64,000 nt of DNA, from the NCBI GenBank assembly GCA_023411215.1, contig JAEYOY010000083.1:1-64000 (forward strand), in the 5' to 3' direction. Shown in pieces: positions 25,727-35,819 of the stretch; position 1 is the first letter of the stretch; every line of letters begins with the position of its first letter. This DNA comes from Bacillota bacterium (GTDB lineage Bacteria > Bacillota > Clostridia > Lachnospirales > Lachnospiraceae). The notes beneath the pieces are model-generated. The model was not told where the DNA came from. It made no database searches and was given only the letters and a program-made list of their open reading frames with translations. The position numbers and the translations under genes are program-made.

Positions 25727-25782
25727 TCTTCCTCAGTCTCTACATAACGGCTATCAATATAACCCTTGTATTTATTACATTT

Positions 25783-26880
25783 TTATTTAAAGCTATTAAT
25801 TTTATTAATCACATATGCAATCTGCTCCTCTGTCATACCATAGTACAACGGTAAACTCAACTGCGTTGCGCTGATTTTCTCAGCTATTGGCAGACTTCCC
25901 TTTGCTATGTTTAAATCCTTATAGCACTCCTGCAAATGTATAGGGATTGGATAGTGTTTATTTGTTCCGATACCATTATCCTTCAAATATGCTTCCAGTT
26001 CATCCCGACGAGTACAGCGGATACCAAAGATATGCCACACCGGCTCAGCGTCTGGAATAACATAAGGCAATATAATCTCCGGATTCGTAATCTCCTCCAG
26101 ATAGCGCTTTGCAATATTACGGCGCTCTTCATTCATTCTGTTCAAATGTGGCAACTTAGCTGTAAGGAACGCTGCTTGTAACTCATCCAATCTGGAGTTA
26201 TTCCCCTTATAAATGTGATGATACTTATAGTCAGAACCATAGTTTCCCAATGCCCTGACCTTATCAGCCAACTCCTTACTGTTGGTAACAGTGGCACCAG
26301 CATCCCCCAAAGCTCCAAGGTTCTTTCCAGGATAAAAGCTAAATCCTGCTGCATCTCCAAAGGAACCAATGACTTGTCTCTTATAAGTTGCACCATGAGC
26401 CTGCGCACAGTCTTCCACCACGTATAAATTATGTTTTTTAGCAATATCCATAATCGGAGTCATATCACATGGTTGCCCGTACAAGTGTACCGGTATGATG
26501 GCTTTGGTTCTGCAAGTAATTTTATCTTCTATCTTATACGGATTAATATTAAAGGTTCTGATATCCGGTTCCACAAGTATGGGTATAGCACCCACGTATG
26601 TAACAGCCAATGCTGTTGCGATATAGGTATTTGATGGAACAATTACTTCGTCTCCATCATTAATGTTTAGTGCCTTCAATACAAGTATTAAAGCATCCAA
26701 TCCATTTCCAGTACCAACACAATATTTTGTATTACAAAATGCGGCAAATGCTTTTTCAAATGACTCGTCTTCCTGCCCCTCAATATACCAACTTCGTGCA
26801 AACACTCGTTCAAAAGTAGCTCGAAGTTCCATATCCAACTCACGTTCCATTGGTAAAAAGCTAACAAAAGGTATGTTCAA
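25783..26880 (-). CDS. DegT/DnrJ/EryC1-family sugar aminotransferase (FdtB/QdtB-like)
   Basis: A 365-residue PLP enzyme that puts an amino group on a keto sugar nucleotide. PLP-fold motifs: [86 protein letters not shown] with the PLP Lys in PGKNLG. It fits the group acting on dTDP-3-keto-6-deoxyhexoses. With the FdtA-like isomerase gene upstream it would form dTDP-3-amino-3,6-dideoxyhexose (Fuc3N or Qui3N). The start is TTG 26880 after AGAGGAG; no better ATG keeps the N-terminus. Confidence 0.9.
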   Translation of the reverse strand: MNIPFVSFLPMERELDMELRATFERVFARSWYIEGQEDESFEKAFAAFCNTKYCVGTGNGLDALILVLKALNINDGDEVIVPSNTYIATALAVTYVGAIPILVEPDIRTFNINPYKIEDKITCRTKAIIPVHLYGQPCDMTPIMDIAKKHNLYVVEDCAQAHGATYKRQVIGSFGDAAGFSFYPGKNLGALGDAGATVTNSKELADKVRALGNYGSDYKYHHIYKGNNSRLDELQAAFLTAKLPHLNRMNEERRNIAKRYLEEITNPEIILPYVIPDAEPVWHIFGIRCTRRDELEAYLKDNGIGTNKHYPIPIHLQECYKDLNIAKGSLPIAEKISATQLSLPLYYGMTEEQIAYVINKINSFK

Positions 26881-27564
26881 AATTCATTCTCCTCTTAATA
26901 TATTCTTTATTACAAGTGTATAATCCGTATAAATACGGGATATTTAATATTACAAAAAATGAAACTCCTCACCAATTAATAGTAAAATTAAATGCTCTAG
27001 AAACAAATCTACAAAATCCGAAAGGAGTTACGTACTATATAGTATCATATAAATAGCTCTCATGTTTAAAGTTTTATCAGATTACGATAATATATATGTA
27101 AGTGACAAACCTGCGTTTCTCTCTCTTCATGATATCAACATAGATCTTGATGGTTCATTTCGGTTTCTTTTCGAAACCATCATTACGCATTCACCAGAAG
27201 ACCTTGCAATTATCCGCCCACATCATTTCCTTCCTTGTTATTTTTCTTTATTACTCCAAGGAATTAAGAAAATACTGGTTTCAGAAAGTCTGACTTCTCA
27301 TAAATCACACGATTCACTGGTTGATGTAATTGAACTGATCCTGCCAGGATGTTGATAAAACACCTTCATACATGACTATATTCGATACTTCAGGTGTTGT
27401 ATCCTTTATAACTGAAAATAATCATTGTTTGCATACCGTATTATCAGCAGCTTAACGCTTACGCAACAACCATGGGTTTTGACTAAGCTTACAGCCATTA
27501 TAAATAGCCTATGTTTCCATTCCTTTTAACGCCATAAAATATATTCCTGATTTTTCTCAAGTCT
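26881..27564. other. Long gap between the FdtA-like and aminotransferase genes
   Basis: About 680 bp in the middle of an otherwise compact pathway. A plus-strand frame of 97 codons (27062-27355) has no ribosome site and no recognisable family, so I do not call it a gene. The stretch GTAAGCGTTAAGC (minus, around 27457-27469) resembles the GTAAGCG ends of IS66 elements. The gap may hold eroded mobile DNA. Confidence 0.35.
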
Positions 27565-27975
27565 TTAGTCATTTTTTTGTTCCTTAACAAATCTTAAAAA
27601 CTCATCATAATCCCTTATGTAATCAGATTCATTGTACAATTCAGATGCTAGCACCATCAATACTGCATCCGGAGAAAAGTCAAACATCTCTCTCCACATT
27701 ACATTTGAAACATACAGACCCTCATAAGGCTTTTCTAACGGGACAATTTTCTTTTCCGTTCCGTTGTCAAGCCTAATCTTACAGCTACCGTGTATGCAAA
27801 TTAAAATCTGTTCTAAAGATTTATGAGCATGATACCCTCTTGTCACTCCATCAATAGTTTCATACATATAGTAAACTCGCTTGATTTTAAATGGAATATC
27901 TTTAAATTCTTCAAGGGATACTAGTTGACCTCGATCATCACCATGGGGTTGAAATACATATTTAATCACCTGCAT
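27565..27975 (-). CDS. dTDP-6-deoxy-4-ketohexose 3,4-ketoisomerase (FdtA/QdtA-like, WxcM cupin)
   Basis: A 136-residue cupin. Typical motifs: FQPHGDDRGQLVSLEEFKDIPFKIKRVYYMY, TRGYHAHKSLEQILICIHGSCKIRLDNG (paired His for catalysis and binding) and LYVSNVMWREMFDFSPDAVLMVLASELYNESDYIRDYDEF. FdtA/QdtA enzymes move the keto group from C4 to C3 of dTDP-4-keto-6-deoxyglucose; the DegT aminotransferase then makes the 3-amino sugar. ATG 27975 follows AAAGGAGG. FdtA or QdtA stereochemistry cannot be read safely. Confidence 0.88.
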   Translation of the reverse strand: MQVIKYVFQPHGDDRGQLVSLEEFKDIPFKIKRVYYMYETIDGVTRGYHAHKSLEQILICIHGSCKIRLDNGTEKKIVPLEKPYEGLYVSNVMWREMFDFSPDAVLMVLASELYNESDYIRDYDEFLRFVKEQKND

Positions 27976-28040
27976 AGTCTGCCTCCTTTCTAGATGCTTA
28001 TTCTTCACTTAATAGCCTTTTCTTTTTCATAACTTATTAC

Positions 28041-29477
28041 CTATTTCCTTAATTTATTAAAGATTCTCCTTGCAAACAGTACTGGGAATTTTGTGAATAA
28101 AGCCTTATTCTTCTTACGTACTAAAGCTCCCATCACTGAATTCTCTGAAAATCGTGAGCGATAACCAGCTCGAAATGTATCAGTCTCAGGTTTCATTATT
28201 TCGGTCAACGTTGAATCTCTATCGTCAAGTATCTTCTCTAATCTCTCGATAAACTCCGCTTCACACATAACACTTCTCTTCACGATATCATATTTTGCAT
28301 GCCTATACACTTCATCTGTGAGCAAGCGGTGTATTTCCTCAAGCATTGCATCTATGCTTCTAAACTCTATACCAAGTTTCTCCTGATTCATGAGTATTCC
28401 ACTTGCATCAGACATATCATCGTTTATAAGCATGAGCGGTATTTTTCCCGCAATCACCGCATATTGAGTCATCAGACCTCCAATTATCGGGTAAGTATTA
28501 AGATACACATCAATGTGTTGCATCAATGCGAATAAATCTTTTCTTTCGCTGATATGTACGACTCTGCCTCCCCACTTACCTTCCAGCTTCTTTAGTTCTG
28601 AATCATCGCCATATCCTGCATATAAGAATAAGGTGTCTTTATTTTGCTCCAGAATCTGATCAACCAGAATATAATACTTATTGTCCCCCCCAAGGGTTTT
28701 ATAGAGAGCTCCACCACTAAAGACAATCTTGTACCCTGCTGTAGAAAAATCGAATCCTCCAAAAGGTGCATCCTTATCTACCCAAGGATAAAAAGGCAAT
28801 ATCCTGATCTGTTTCAGATCAATGCCTCTATGATAGTGGGATATTCCAGCACCATATTCTCTGAATTCTATACACACATCAAAGGCACATTTTCCAATCC
28901 AAAATGCATGATCCGTCAGATTGATCTGATATCTCATCACCCTACCCTTATATCTGCTAAATACTACTGCGGCCGCAATGTCATCAGGCATCGTATAAAA
29001 CATAGCCTTCGATGGATTATATTTTTCAAATATAGTATTTAATTCTGTCACATGATCAGTATGCGATCTGCTTAAGCGAATGTATTCCACGTTGGAAGCT
29101 GCACCCCTTAATACCTTCATTATCTCTGGCTGCTTTCCTTCGGCTTCTACTTTGGTAACATATATGACATGATATCCCAAATGTATCAGTGCCTTCAAAT
29201 AGATCAGTGCCAGCCCTCTAGTATCCAGTCCAAAACCATCGTAGAAAAGAATGCTATTCCTTTTACATTGACTTAATTCCAGCTTTTGTGGAAATAGTCT
29301 TTCACAAATCCGGCATATAAGCTTCTCAACCTCATCATCCGTATAAAATTGATTCCATTCATAGGTTATATAGGCATACGATGCCATTGCTGCCATAGCC
29401 TTCTCTGCATTTCCGGATTTTATGCCATCTTTCATGATTCTTTTTAATACTGTGGCATATTTATTGTATAATTGCAT
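28041..29477 (-). CDS. GT-B-type glycosyltransferase-like protein
   Basis: A 478-residue cytosolic protein. The second half resembles a GT-B C-terminal domain (YKIVFSGGALYKTLGGDNKYYILVDQIL, LFLYAGYGDDSELKKLE, DLFALMQHIDVYLNTYPIIGGLMTQYAVIAGKIPLML), in which a nucleotide-sugar donor would bind. The first half carries a Rossmann-like NSILFYDGFGLDTRGLALIYLKAL. No exact family is recognised. ATG 29477 follows GGGGAGG. Its place next to the amino-sugar genes suggests it adds one sugar of the repeat unit, possibly the 3-amino sugar. Confidence 0.72.
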   Translation of the reverse strand: MQLYNKYATVLKRIMKDGIKSGNAEKAMAAMASYAYITYEWNQFYTDDEVEKLICRICERLFPQKLELSQCKRNSILFYDGFGLDTRGLALIYLKALIHLGYHVIYVTKVEAEGKQPEIMKVLRGAASNVEYIRLSRSHTDHVTELNTIFEKYNPSKAMFYTMPDDIAAAVVFSRYKGRVMRYQINLTDHAFWIGKCAFDVCIEFREYGAGISHYHRGIDLKQIRILPFYPWVDKDAPFGGFDFSTAGYKIVFSGGALYKTLGGDNKYYILVDQILEQNKDTLFLYAGYGDDSELKKLEGKWGGRVVHISERKDLFALMQHIDVYLNTYPIIGGLMTQYAVIAGKIPLMLINDDMSDASGILMNQEKLGIEFRSIDAMLEEIHRLLTDEVYRHAKYDIVKRSVMCEAEFIERLEKILDDRDSTLTEIMKPETDTFRAGYRSRFSENSVMGALVRKKNKALFTKFPVLFARRIFNKLRK

Positions 29478-30120
29478 AATCCTCCCCGCCAATCATAATT
29501 ACATTCGAAAATAAGTGATATATCAATATAACTACGTGATAACCAGCATAACCAGTAGATTCTTATAGTTATAATTATAATAAGAAATACTAGAATATTG
29601 TCATATTTATCATTTACTTGATATATAAGGGTAAGAAAATATGAACTTGGGAGTGAACCCATCATTCACTTAACCCCTTATCCATATTATACCGCATTCA
29701 TATTATGCCATATACATAATAAGATTAATTTACCTCATATTTCTATCATTGACTTTAGTTTTTATTGTAATTCCTCAGAAAATCGTGTAAATAAAACTTC
29801 CACTAAAAGTACGACCTTCATTATCTGGTCTTCTTTCTATGATTTCTCTTATACATAGTAATATTGATGATTCTCATAATTTTAACCATATATAGAATTA
29901 TTTTAGTAACTTCCTTCGATTATCACTAGGAATTGCTATGGCTAGTGACGATAATTCGTTAATTAAACTCTTTTGTCCTTGTTTCATGATTATCTTACGG
30001 TTAGTACATAATGTATTTCAGCATTCATAATAGTACATAATCATATAAATACTATTTTTAATTCAAGGGTTAACATAGTATTGTATGAGTTTTCCTTATC
30101 TATTATATACTTACATGTAA
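29478..30120. other. AT-rich gap upstream of the GT-B gene
   Basis: About 640 bp without a convincing gene on either strand. An imperfect hairpin lies at about 29918-29955 (ATTATCACTAG/CTAGTGACGATAAT). An 11-bp direct repeat, TAGTACATAAT, occurs at about 30002-30012 and 30034-30044, possibly a binding site. The gap separates two differently composed parts of the glycan locus. Confidence 0.35.
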
Positions 30121-30762
30121 TCAATTAATTGCTAATGCTTTTATCAATTCATCAATATTAGAACAATTAACTTCACTATATAACTTATCAATATTCCTTT
30201 TAATTTTTTCTTCATCAAGTTTTGAATAATCTATTTTTAATAACTTTTCAATTATTTCATCTTCAAATCTATATTTTATTATTCTAGCTGGGTTGCCTCC
30301 CACAATGGCATACGGTGGTACACTTTTTGATACAACGCTTCCAGCTGCAACTATAGCTCCCTGATTAATAGTAACTCCTGATAAAATGACAGCACCATGT
30401 CCAATCCAGACATCATCACAGACTTTAATTTCCCCTTTCGAGTATGCTTCATATTTATCTTTACATATATTAACCTTAAAAGGAAAGGTTGAAATCCCTT
30501 TATAGGGATGCTCTCCGCCTAAAAGAAAATAAACATCAGTAGAAATCGAGCAAAAATCACCTATAATAAGCATTTCGTTAGGGTGTCCATATGAGTGAAT
30601 AATGTTAAGTAAACCATATGTATGTTTTCCGACTTTGACTCGTGAAACATCAAAAAAACCACTTACATAAGTTTCATTATGCTTATTATTTTTCCGCCAT
30701 TCATGTTTAAAAATATAGAGCATATACTTATTTTTTATTATTCTTATAATAGAACTAATCAT
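30121..30762 (-). CDS. CatB-like hexapeptide acyltransferase
   Basis: A 213-residue left-handed beta-helix transferase. Repeating hexapeptide strands are visible ([83 protein letters not shown]), and the His in [14 protein letters not shown] matches the catalytic His of xenobiotic/CatB acetyltransferases. It would O- or N-acetylate a sugar of the glycan; it could be the FdtC-type enzyme for the 3-amino sugar, but that is inference. GTG 30798 is an alternative start; ATG 30762 has GGAG eleven bases upstream. Confidence 0.85.
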   Translation of the reverse strand: MISSIIRIIKNKYMLYIFKHEWRKNNKHNETYVSGFFDVSRVKVGKHTYGLLNIIHSYGHPNEMLIIGDFCSISTDVYFLLGGEHPYKGISTFPFKVNICKDKYEAYSKGEIKVCDDVWIGHGAVILSGVTINQGAIVAAGSVVSKSVPPYAIVGGNPARIIKYRFEDEIIEKLLKIDYSKLDEEKIKRNIDKLYSEVNCSNIDELIKALAIN

Positions 30763-30803
30763 ATGCTTAGTTTCTCCATTTACTTTTTGTGATTTCACAT
30801 AAT

Positions 30804-31904
30804 TTATAAAATAGGTTCATTCTCCTCCAAAGCTTCTTTAACTGCCTCTAACATTTTATATCCATTTTTTTTGTCAGGTTCTAGATAACCACTCTCTCCC
30901 CATTCATTCCAAGCAAACATAAATAGCATATCATTTTTATACACTTCTTTCGCGTGTTTTATTTGTTTAGATAAATAATATTTGAATTTTTCTGGGGTTA
31001 CGCCAAGGAATAAACTACCTCGATTTTTATGGCGAGGAGTATTGTCCCAGTCTACAAAAGCTCCTGGAATCATTTTGTCATCAATAGGAATCTTATTTAT
31101 GATTCTATTCCATATTTTATCATAATTTAAACACATTGAGGTTTGTTTACATTGTAGAAATGTAAATTTGTCAGCTAATTTATTTAATCCTCTTATCACT
31201 TTATATTTTAACGTAACCATCTCTTCCTTTTTAGCTATATTGGGTTGGTATTCAATACCGAAATCAAATATATCGCTTGTCTTATTTTTTATATGATTAT
31301 ACTCCAAATCTTGGTATGCAAAACTTATTCCGTTCAATCCATTTTCGCTTGCTAGCTTTTGCCACAAATCAATCATGTCTTTTAAACACGGAATATTCTG
31401 AGGCATATAAATTACAAACAATGGTTTTTCATTTATCTTAATATATCTATTATCTTTAAAAAATGGTAAGAGGTAATAGAAATGCCTCTCCCATTCATGA
31501 CAATCACCATAAGTTTGTTTTAATAAGACTTCTCTACTCTTATTCGCCCAAGCTCTACTCCAATCATGATTCGCCCAACAGAGGCAAAAAGGAATGTCAA
31601 CTGTAGCATTATTTAACATTAATTCTGTAGGCTGTTGCATCAATTGTTTATTCTCGAACCAATAGTGATAATGACAAAATCCGTAAACACCATACTTTTT
31701 TGCAATTTCAGCCTGCCACACTAGATTTTCTATTTCTGTCAAATCATAATAATTTTCGTCTAGCGGAACCCTAGGCTGGTTGTGTTCTTTAAATAATGGC
31801 TTAGCATTTTTCACACTAACCCATTCTGTAAAACCTTTTCCCCACCACTCATCATTCTCAGGGAATGTATGAAATTGAGGCAAGTAAAATGCAATGATTT
31901 TCAT
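30804..31904 (-). CDS. WbsX-family protein (GH99-like)
   Basis: A 366-residue protein of the WbsX/glycosyltransferase-associated family related to GH99. The start [36 protein letters not shown] is diagnostic, and [37 protein letters not shown] and [14 protein letters not shown] follow. Members lie in O-antigen and capsule loci; activity is still unsettled (glycosyltransferase or hydrolase). It has no signal peptide, so it should act in the cytosol. It ends two codons before the acetyltransferase frame. Confidence 0.9.
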   Translation of the reverse strand: MKIIAFYLPQFHTFPENDEWWGKGFTEWVSVKNAKPLFKEHNQPRVPLDENYYDLTEIENLVWQAEIAKKYGVYGFCHYHYWFENKQLMQQPTELMLNNATVDIPFCLCWANHDWSRAWANKSREVLLKQTYGDCHEWERHFYYLLPFFKDNRYIKINEKPLFVIYMPQNIPCLKDMIDLWQKLASENGLNGISFAYQDLEYNHIKNKTSDIFDFGIEYQPNIAKKEEMVTLKYKVIRGLNKLADKFTFLQCKQTSMCLNYDKIWNRIINKIPIDDKMIPGAFVDWDNTPRHKNRGSLFLGVTPEKFKYYLSKQIKHAKEVYKNDMLFMFAWNEWGESGYLEPDKKNGYKMLEAVKEALEENEPIL

Positions 31905-31954
31905 CTTATACTTCCTTTCGATTAAAGATATCTAATTAATATATAAATCTTAAT

Positions 31955-33058
31955 TTACTTAATTATACTTTGATAAGGATATACCCCATTAGATCCTAAA
32001 ACAATAAACATAAAAGCATGATAGAATATATACCATATAATCATTAAAGTAGTTGCAATTATCTTATCTTCTTTATTTCTAATATTGAATAATATAATAG
32101 GTATTAATACAACCTGTGATATGGAAACATATAATGACAATCTATCTGCAAACGCTATGTAGTTTCCTATGAATTGCAATGGTATTTGAAGAAACATCAT
32201 TTTTATTAGAATTTCATATTTATAGTTTATTTTCAGTAATTTATTCCTAAAAAATAAAATAAACAAAAGAATAGGAATAATATAAAGCAAATAATATACA
32301 TTTGCTTGTCTATTAATTAAGTTAGCATATTTATTATAAATACCGTATTTTTCTATTATATAAAAAATAATCAAAGTAAGAATTTCCATTATGAATGGTG
32401 ATATTAATATAAAAATGTAAAATATTATACTCTTTATTTTTGAAGCTTCCTTATTTTTTTCTGTAGGAAATATAAAATAAAACGATACGGCTATAAATGA
32501 TGTACTATGAAATAGCATTGCAATAATAATAAATAATAAATATGACTTGAGATTTCTTTGCATAATATATTTATATGCGTAAAATATTATCGATACAGCT
32601 ACCATTTGACGCATAGCATTATAAGATATTAAATAATATGTCATAAAAAATATAAAAAATGCAAAAGGCATGGATAAAGTAGATTTAAAATTCTCAATAC
32701 CTTTAAAAATAAAATAGCTAGTTATAAATGAGAACAAAAAAAACATTCCCGTTGAACCGCCAAATAGTACTGAAGATAAATAATACATAATAATATTCAT
32801 TGGTTCTTGATAATAATTAAATATTAAAGATATAGAAAATCTTGAAGCTACATCGCTATAAATATCTACATATGTAAAATAATCAGTTCCTACTCCATAA
32901 CGTACAGTGGCAATAACTACTACAGGAAAAATGCATATAAATGGAAATATTTTATATAATTTTTTATTATCTTTAATTGACTTTTTGTTTTGGTATAAGT
33001 TACATAGTAATATTGAGAGACCAAATGATGTTCCATATATAATTATTGTTCCTATCAT
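31955..33058 (-). CDS. EpsG/Wzy-like glycan polymerase
   Basis: A 367-residue protein with about ten hydrophobic segments and a larger outer loop carrying RYGVGTDYFTYVDIYSD, which is the EpsG-family motif near the start. The pattern YNAMRQMVAVSIIFYAYKYIMQRN is also typical. EpsG/Wzy proteins join repeat units on the outer membrane face. The gene is extremely AT-rich. ATG 33058 has AAAGGTGGTG upstream. It follows a GT2 gene by 22 bp. Confidence 0.85.
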   Translation of the reverse strand: MIGTIIIYGTSFGLSILLCNLYQNKKSIKDNKKLYKIFPFICIFPVVVIATVRYGVGTDYFTYVDIYSDVASRFSISLIFNYYQEPMNIIMYYLSSVLFGGSTGMFFLFSFITSYFIFKGIENFKSTLSMPFAFFIFFMTYYLISYNAMRQMVAVSIIFYAYKYIMQRNLKSYLLFIIIAMLFHSTSFIAVSFYFIFPTEKNKEASKIKSIIFYIFILISPFIMEILTLIIFYIIEKYGIYNKYANLINRQANVYYLLYIIPILLFILFFRNKLLKINYKYEILIKMMFLQIPLQFIGNYIAFADRLSLYVSISQVVLIPIILFNIRNKEDKIIATTLMIIWYIFYHAFMFIVLGSNGVYPYQSIIK

Positions 33059-33080
33059 ATCCACCACCTTTAAGCAAAAA

Positions 33081-34088
33081 TTATCTTCTCTTAATAAAGC
33101 TTAATTTTCTAACAATGTTATAAAATAATATTGGTCTAATATAAAACATTATCGCTGTTAACATAATAAAAAAATTTCCTGAATTAAATATCATATTTTT
33201 CATCGAAGCTTTGACATTAAATTCATTAGTTAATTTAGTAAAACATTCTTTATTCTCTGCTTGTACAAAATCTTTTATTAATGCCCAAATCGTTCTATCA
33301 AACATAAATTTTTTATATTTAATATAGAAAGTATCATGATTTATTCTCAGATATTCCTCTACTCTTTTTACTGAATAAAGCGCGTCAACCATTTGCCAGC
33401 TTACATTATTTACAGCAGAATTAGGATTATCATAATATCCATATAATTCCACGTCCAAGAAAACTGCATTTGTACAATGTGATAAATATTTCCATGTAAA
33501 TTCCAAATCTTCACCATATTTAGTAAAGATAACAAATTGTATATTATTATTATCAATAATAGATTTTTTATATATAAAAGTGACAAATGCACAAGGACCT
33601 TTCCTATGCATAAAACGATTCATTAAGTATTTATGATCTAAGTAATAATTTTTTTTTATCTCATTTATATTAACATGATGATTTTGAATATTTTCAATAT
33701 TTCTTGAATAGCAGCAAAAAGCCGTATCAACATCATATTCCGTTATTGCAGTATACAATCTCTCAATAAAATCATTTCGATAAATATCATCCGCATCTAA
33801 AAAAACTATATATTTACCAGTTGAATTATCTAAACCGGTATTACGCGCTTTACTAACGCCCTCATTTTCCTTCTCAATATAATTAATATGTAGTTGACTA
33901 TTTATCATAAACTTTTGAATAATAGTATCACTATTATCTGTCGAACCATCATTTATTAATATTACTTCAAAATTTTTAAAGCTTTGATCTTCCAATGATT
34001 TCAAGGCTTGTAAAATAGTATTTTCAGCATTATAACATGGTACTATAACACTAACAAGATATTCTATATTCGTCTTATTATCAATCAT
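33081..34088 (-). CDS. Family 2 glycosyltransferase
   Basis: A 335-residue GT-A enzyme. Motifs: VSVIVPCYNAENTILQALKSLEDQSFKNFEVILINDGSTDNS, KENEGVSKARNTGLDNSTGKYIVFLDADDIY (DxD-type metal site) and a conserved YGEDLEFTWKYL Glu-Asp pair. It adds a sugar from a nucleotide donor to the growing lipid-linked unit. ATG 34088 is preferred because GGAG lies six bases upstream; the frame opens at 34100. Donor unknown. Very AT-rich, like its neighbours. Confidence 0.9.
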   Translation of the reverse strand: MIDNKTNIEYLVSVIVPCYNAENTILQALKSLEDQSFKNFEVILINDGSTDNSDTIIQKFMINSQLHINYIEKENEGVSKARNTGLDNSTGKYIVFLDADDIYRNDFIERLYTAITEYDVDTAFCCYSRNIENIQNHHVNINEIKKNYYLDHKYLMNRFMHRKGPCAFVTFIYKKSIIDNNNIQFVIFTKYGEDLEFTWKYLSHCTNAVFLDVELYGYYDNPNSAVNNVSWQMVDALYSVKRVEEYLRINHDTFYIKYKKFMFDRTIWALIKDFVQAENKECFTKLTNEFNVKASMKNMIFNSGNFFIMLTAIMFYIRPILFYNIVRKLSFIKRR

Positions 34089-34101
34089 ATGATTCTCCAT
34101 A

Positions 34102-34938
34102 TTAATGCTTTGGTTTTTTTCGCAAAAATGTATTTGAAATTATTTTTAGTAGCCAAATTGGTGATAAAAACATAATGATCTGGCTGATTGTTACAAATAA
34201 TAAATCACTCGTTCTCGAATATCCCTTTTTCCAGAATTCATATATAACTGCAATATAGCTTTTACAATTTTCCCAACTTTTTCTACGTTTAAAATTATCT
34301 ATATTTGACCTGAAAAATAGAAGAGGTTTATCAATATTCATAGCTATACAGCCTTGGTTTAACATTCTACCAAATAACTCAATATCTTCTTTTCTTTTAA
34401 CATCCCTATAACCACCACAACCTAATACAGCAGATTTCTTGTACATAACTGTCGGATGATTAAAAGGACTTCTCCTCCTTGAAAATTTTAGTATGTCGTT
34501 ATGCCGAGTCGGCACTATTCTTAAAGAAATAACATTACTAGGATCATCATAGAACTCATTTATATATGAGCCTAATACGCAAAGTTTATTATTCTTCACA
34601 AATTCTTCCACTTGTAATTCACAACGATTATATACAGAAATATCGTCAGTATCCATTCTCGCAATTAACTCATTTCTACATTTTTTCAATCCTTCATTCA
34701 GAGCTAATCCTAATCCTATATTTTTTTCTAGTGATACAATAGTGAACAAACCTGGATCCTTTAAAGCATAATAATTTATTACCATATCAAGCTCGTTAGT
34801 TAATAAACCATCTTTAACTATTACTATTTCATCCGGCTTTAAAGTTTGTGCGAGCATACTTTCGATACTTTCTTTAAAAAAATCTGGATTTTCTTTATAA
34901 TATACAGACATTAACACACTATATTTACATTCTAACAC
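34102..34938 (-). CDS. Family 2 glycosyltransferase (AmsE-like)
   Basis: A 278-residue GT-A enzyme: YSVLMSVYYKENPDFFKESIESMLAQTLKPDEIVIVKDG, NIGLGLALNEGLKKCRNELIARMDTDDIS with the metal-binding DTDD, then RRRSPFNHPTVMYKKSAVLGCGGYRDVKRKEDIELFGRM. These patterns fit the amylovoran AmsE-like group. A C-terminal hydrophobic part (VTISQIIMFLSPIWLLKI) may attach it to the membrane. The start is GTG 34938 with GGAG upstream; that site lies in the end of the preceding gene. Confidence 0.88.
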   Translation of the reverse strand: MLECKYSVLMSVYYKENPDFFKESIESMLAQTLKPDEIVIVKDGLLTNELDMVINYYALKDPGLFTIVSLEKNIGLGLALNEGLKKCRNELIARMDTDDISVYNRCELQVEEFVKNNKLCVLGSYINEFYDDPSNVISLRIVPTRHNDILKFSRRRSPFNHPTVMYKKSAVLGCGGYRDVKRKEDIELFGRMLNQGCIAMNIDKPLLFFRSNIDNFKRRKSWENCKSYIAVIYEFWKKGYSRTSDLLFVTISQIIMFLSPIWLLKIISNTFLRKKPKH

Positions 34939-34943
34939 TTCAT

Positions 34944-35819
34944 TTAATCTCCTTCGGTCATTCTAATCGAATCTAAGAAATCCCTAACTCTATAATTTGC
35001 TTTATATTCACTCATACTTTGCTCATATACCAAATTACCAAATACTTTGTTAATTAACTCCACTTTATGACTCATTAGTTTTATTATCAAATTAAACGTT
35101 TTTATAAATCTGATATTCTTTCCATGGGTTTCTGCTATTAACTTTACTAATTCAGTCGTCTTTACATATTCCAAATTTTGTGGATAAAAAACACCATGTT
35201 CTTCATTATCTATGACTAAGCGTATAAACTCACAAAGATTATCAATATATAGCATGCTTCTCTGATTTTCAATATTCGGGAAAAAAGGTAGTTTCCGAGC
35301 ATATTTTGACAATTTCATATAATTACCTTTTGAACCTTTTCCATATATCATAGGCGGCCTCAGAACTACAATTTTAAATATATCATCTTCTAGTGGTTTA
35401 ATCCCTTTTTCAGCCTGCAATTTACTATTACCATAAAAATTAGAAGGTTTTGGTATTGTATTTTTATCTATTACTTTAATTTTATTGATATGGCTACTGT
35501 CACCATAAACAATTATGCTACTCATAAAGATGAATTGTTTAACACCATCGTGTTTTGCTTTAGTGGCCGTCTCTATTGTCAAGTCACGATTAACTTTGTA
35601 GTAAAAATCTTGGGTTTCTTTTGATGCATTCATTGTATCAACATGTGCTATGCCTGCGACATGAAACACTACATCATACTCAGAGAAATCTTTTTCTTTC
35701 CAAGCATCATCAATCATATCTATAACATCAATAGAATAACTTTCGGGCCATTGTTTAATCCATTTTTCAAACGAGGTGCCAATGTAACTATTGGCCCCTG
35801 TAATTAATATTTTTGTCAT
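34944..35819 (-). CDS. NAD-dependent epimerase/dehydratase-family 4-ketoreductase
   Basis: A 291-residue extended SDR. Nucleotide motif ILITGANSYIGTSF; catalytic Ser-Tyr-Lys in FIFMSSIIVYGDSS and NFYGNSKLQAEKGI; VVLRPPMIYGKGSKGNYMKL later. Genes of this group beside an initiating sugar transferase usually reduce UDP-4-keto-6-deoxy-GlcNAc made by a WbpM/CapD enzyme, giving UDP-QuiNAc or UDP-FucNAc. That fits, because the CapD-like gene and the transferase gene precede it. It overlaps the transferase stop by four bases (ATGA). Confidence 0.85.
   Translation of the reverse strand: MTKILITGANSYIGTSFEKWIKQWPESYSIDVIDMIDDAWKEKDFSEYDVVFHVAGIAHVDTMNASKETQDFYYKVNRDLTIETATKAKHDGVKQFIFMSSIIVYGDSSHINKIKVIDKNTIPKPSNFYGNSKLQAEKGIKPLEDDIFKIVVLRPPMIYGKGSKGNYMKLSKYARKLPFFPNIENQRSMLYIDNLCEFIRLVIDNEEHGVFYPQNLEYVKTTELVKLIAETHGKNIRFIKTFNLIIKLMSHKVELINKVFGNLVYEQSMSEYKANYRVRDFLDSIRMTEGD

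Noticed and set aside
27062..27355. 97-codon plus-strand open frame in the 680-bp gap
   Set aside because: No ribosome site, no family resemblance, opposite to all neighbours; probably chance or eroded DNA.
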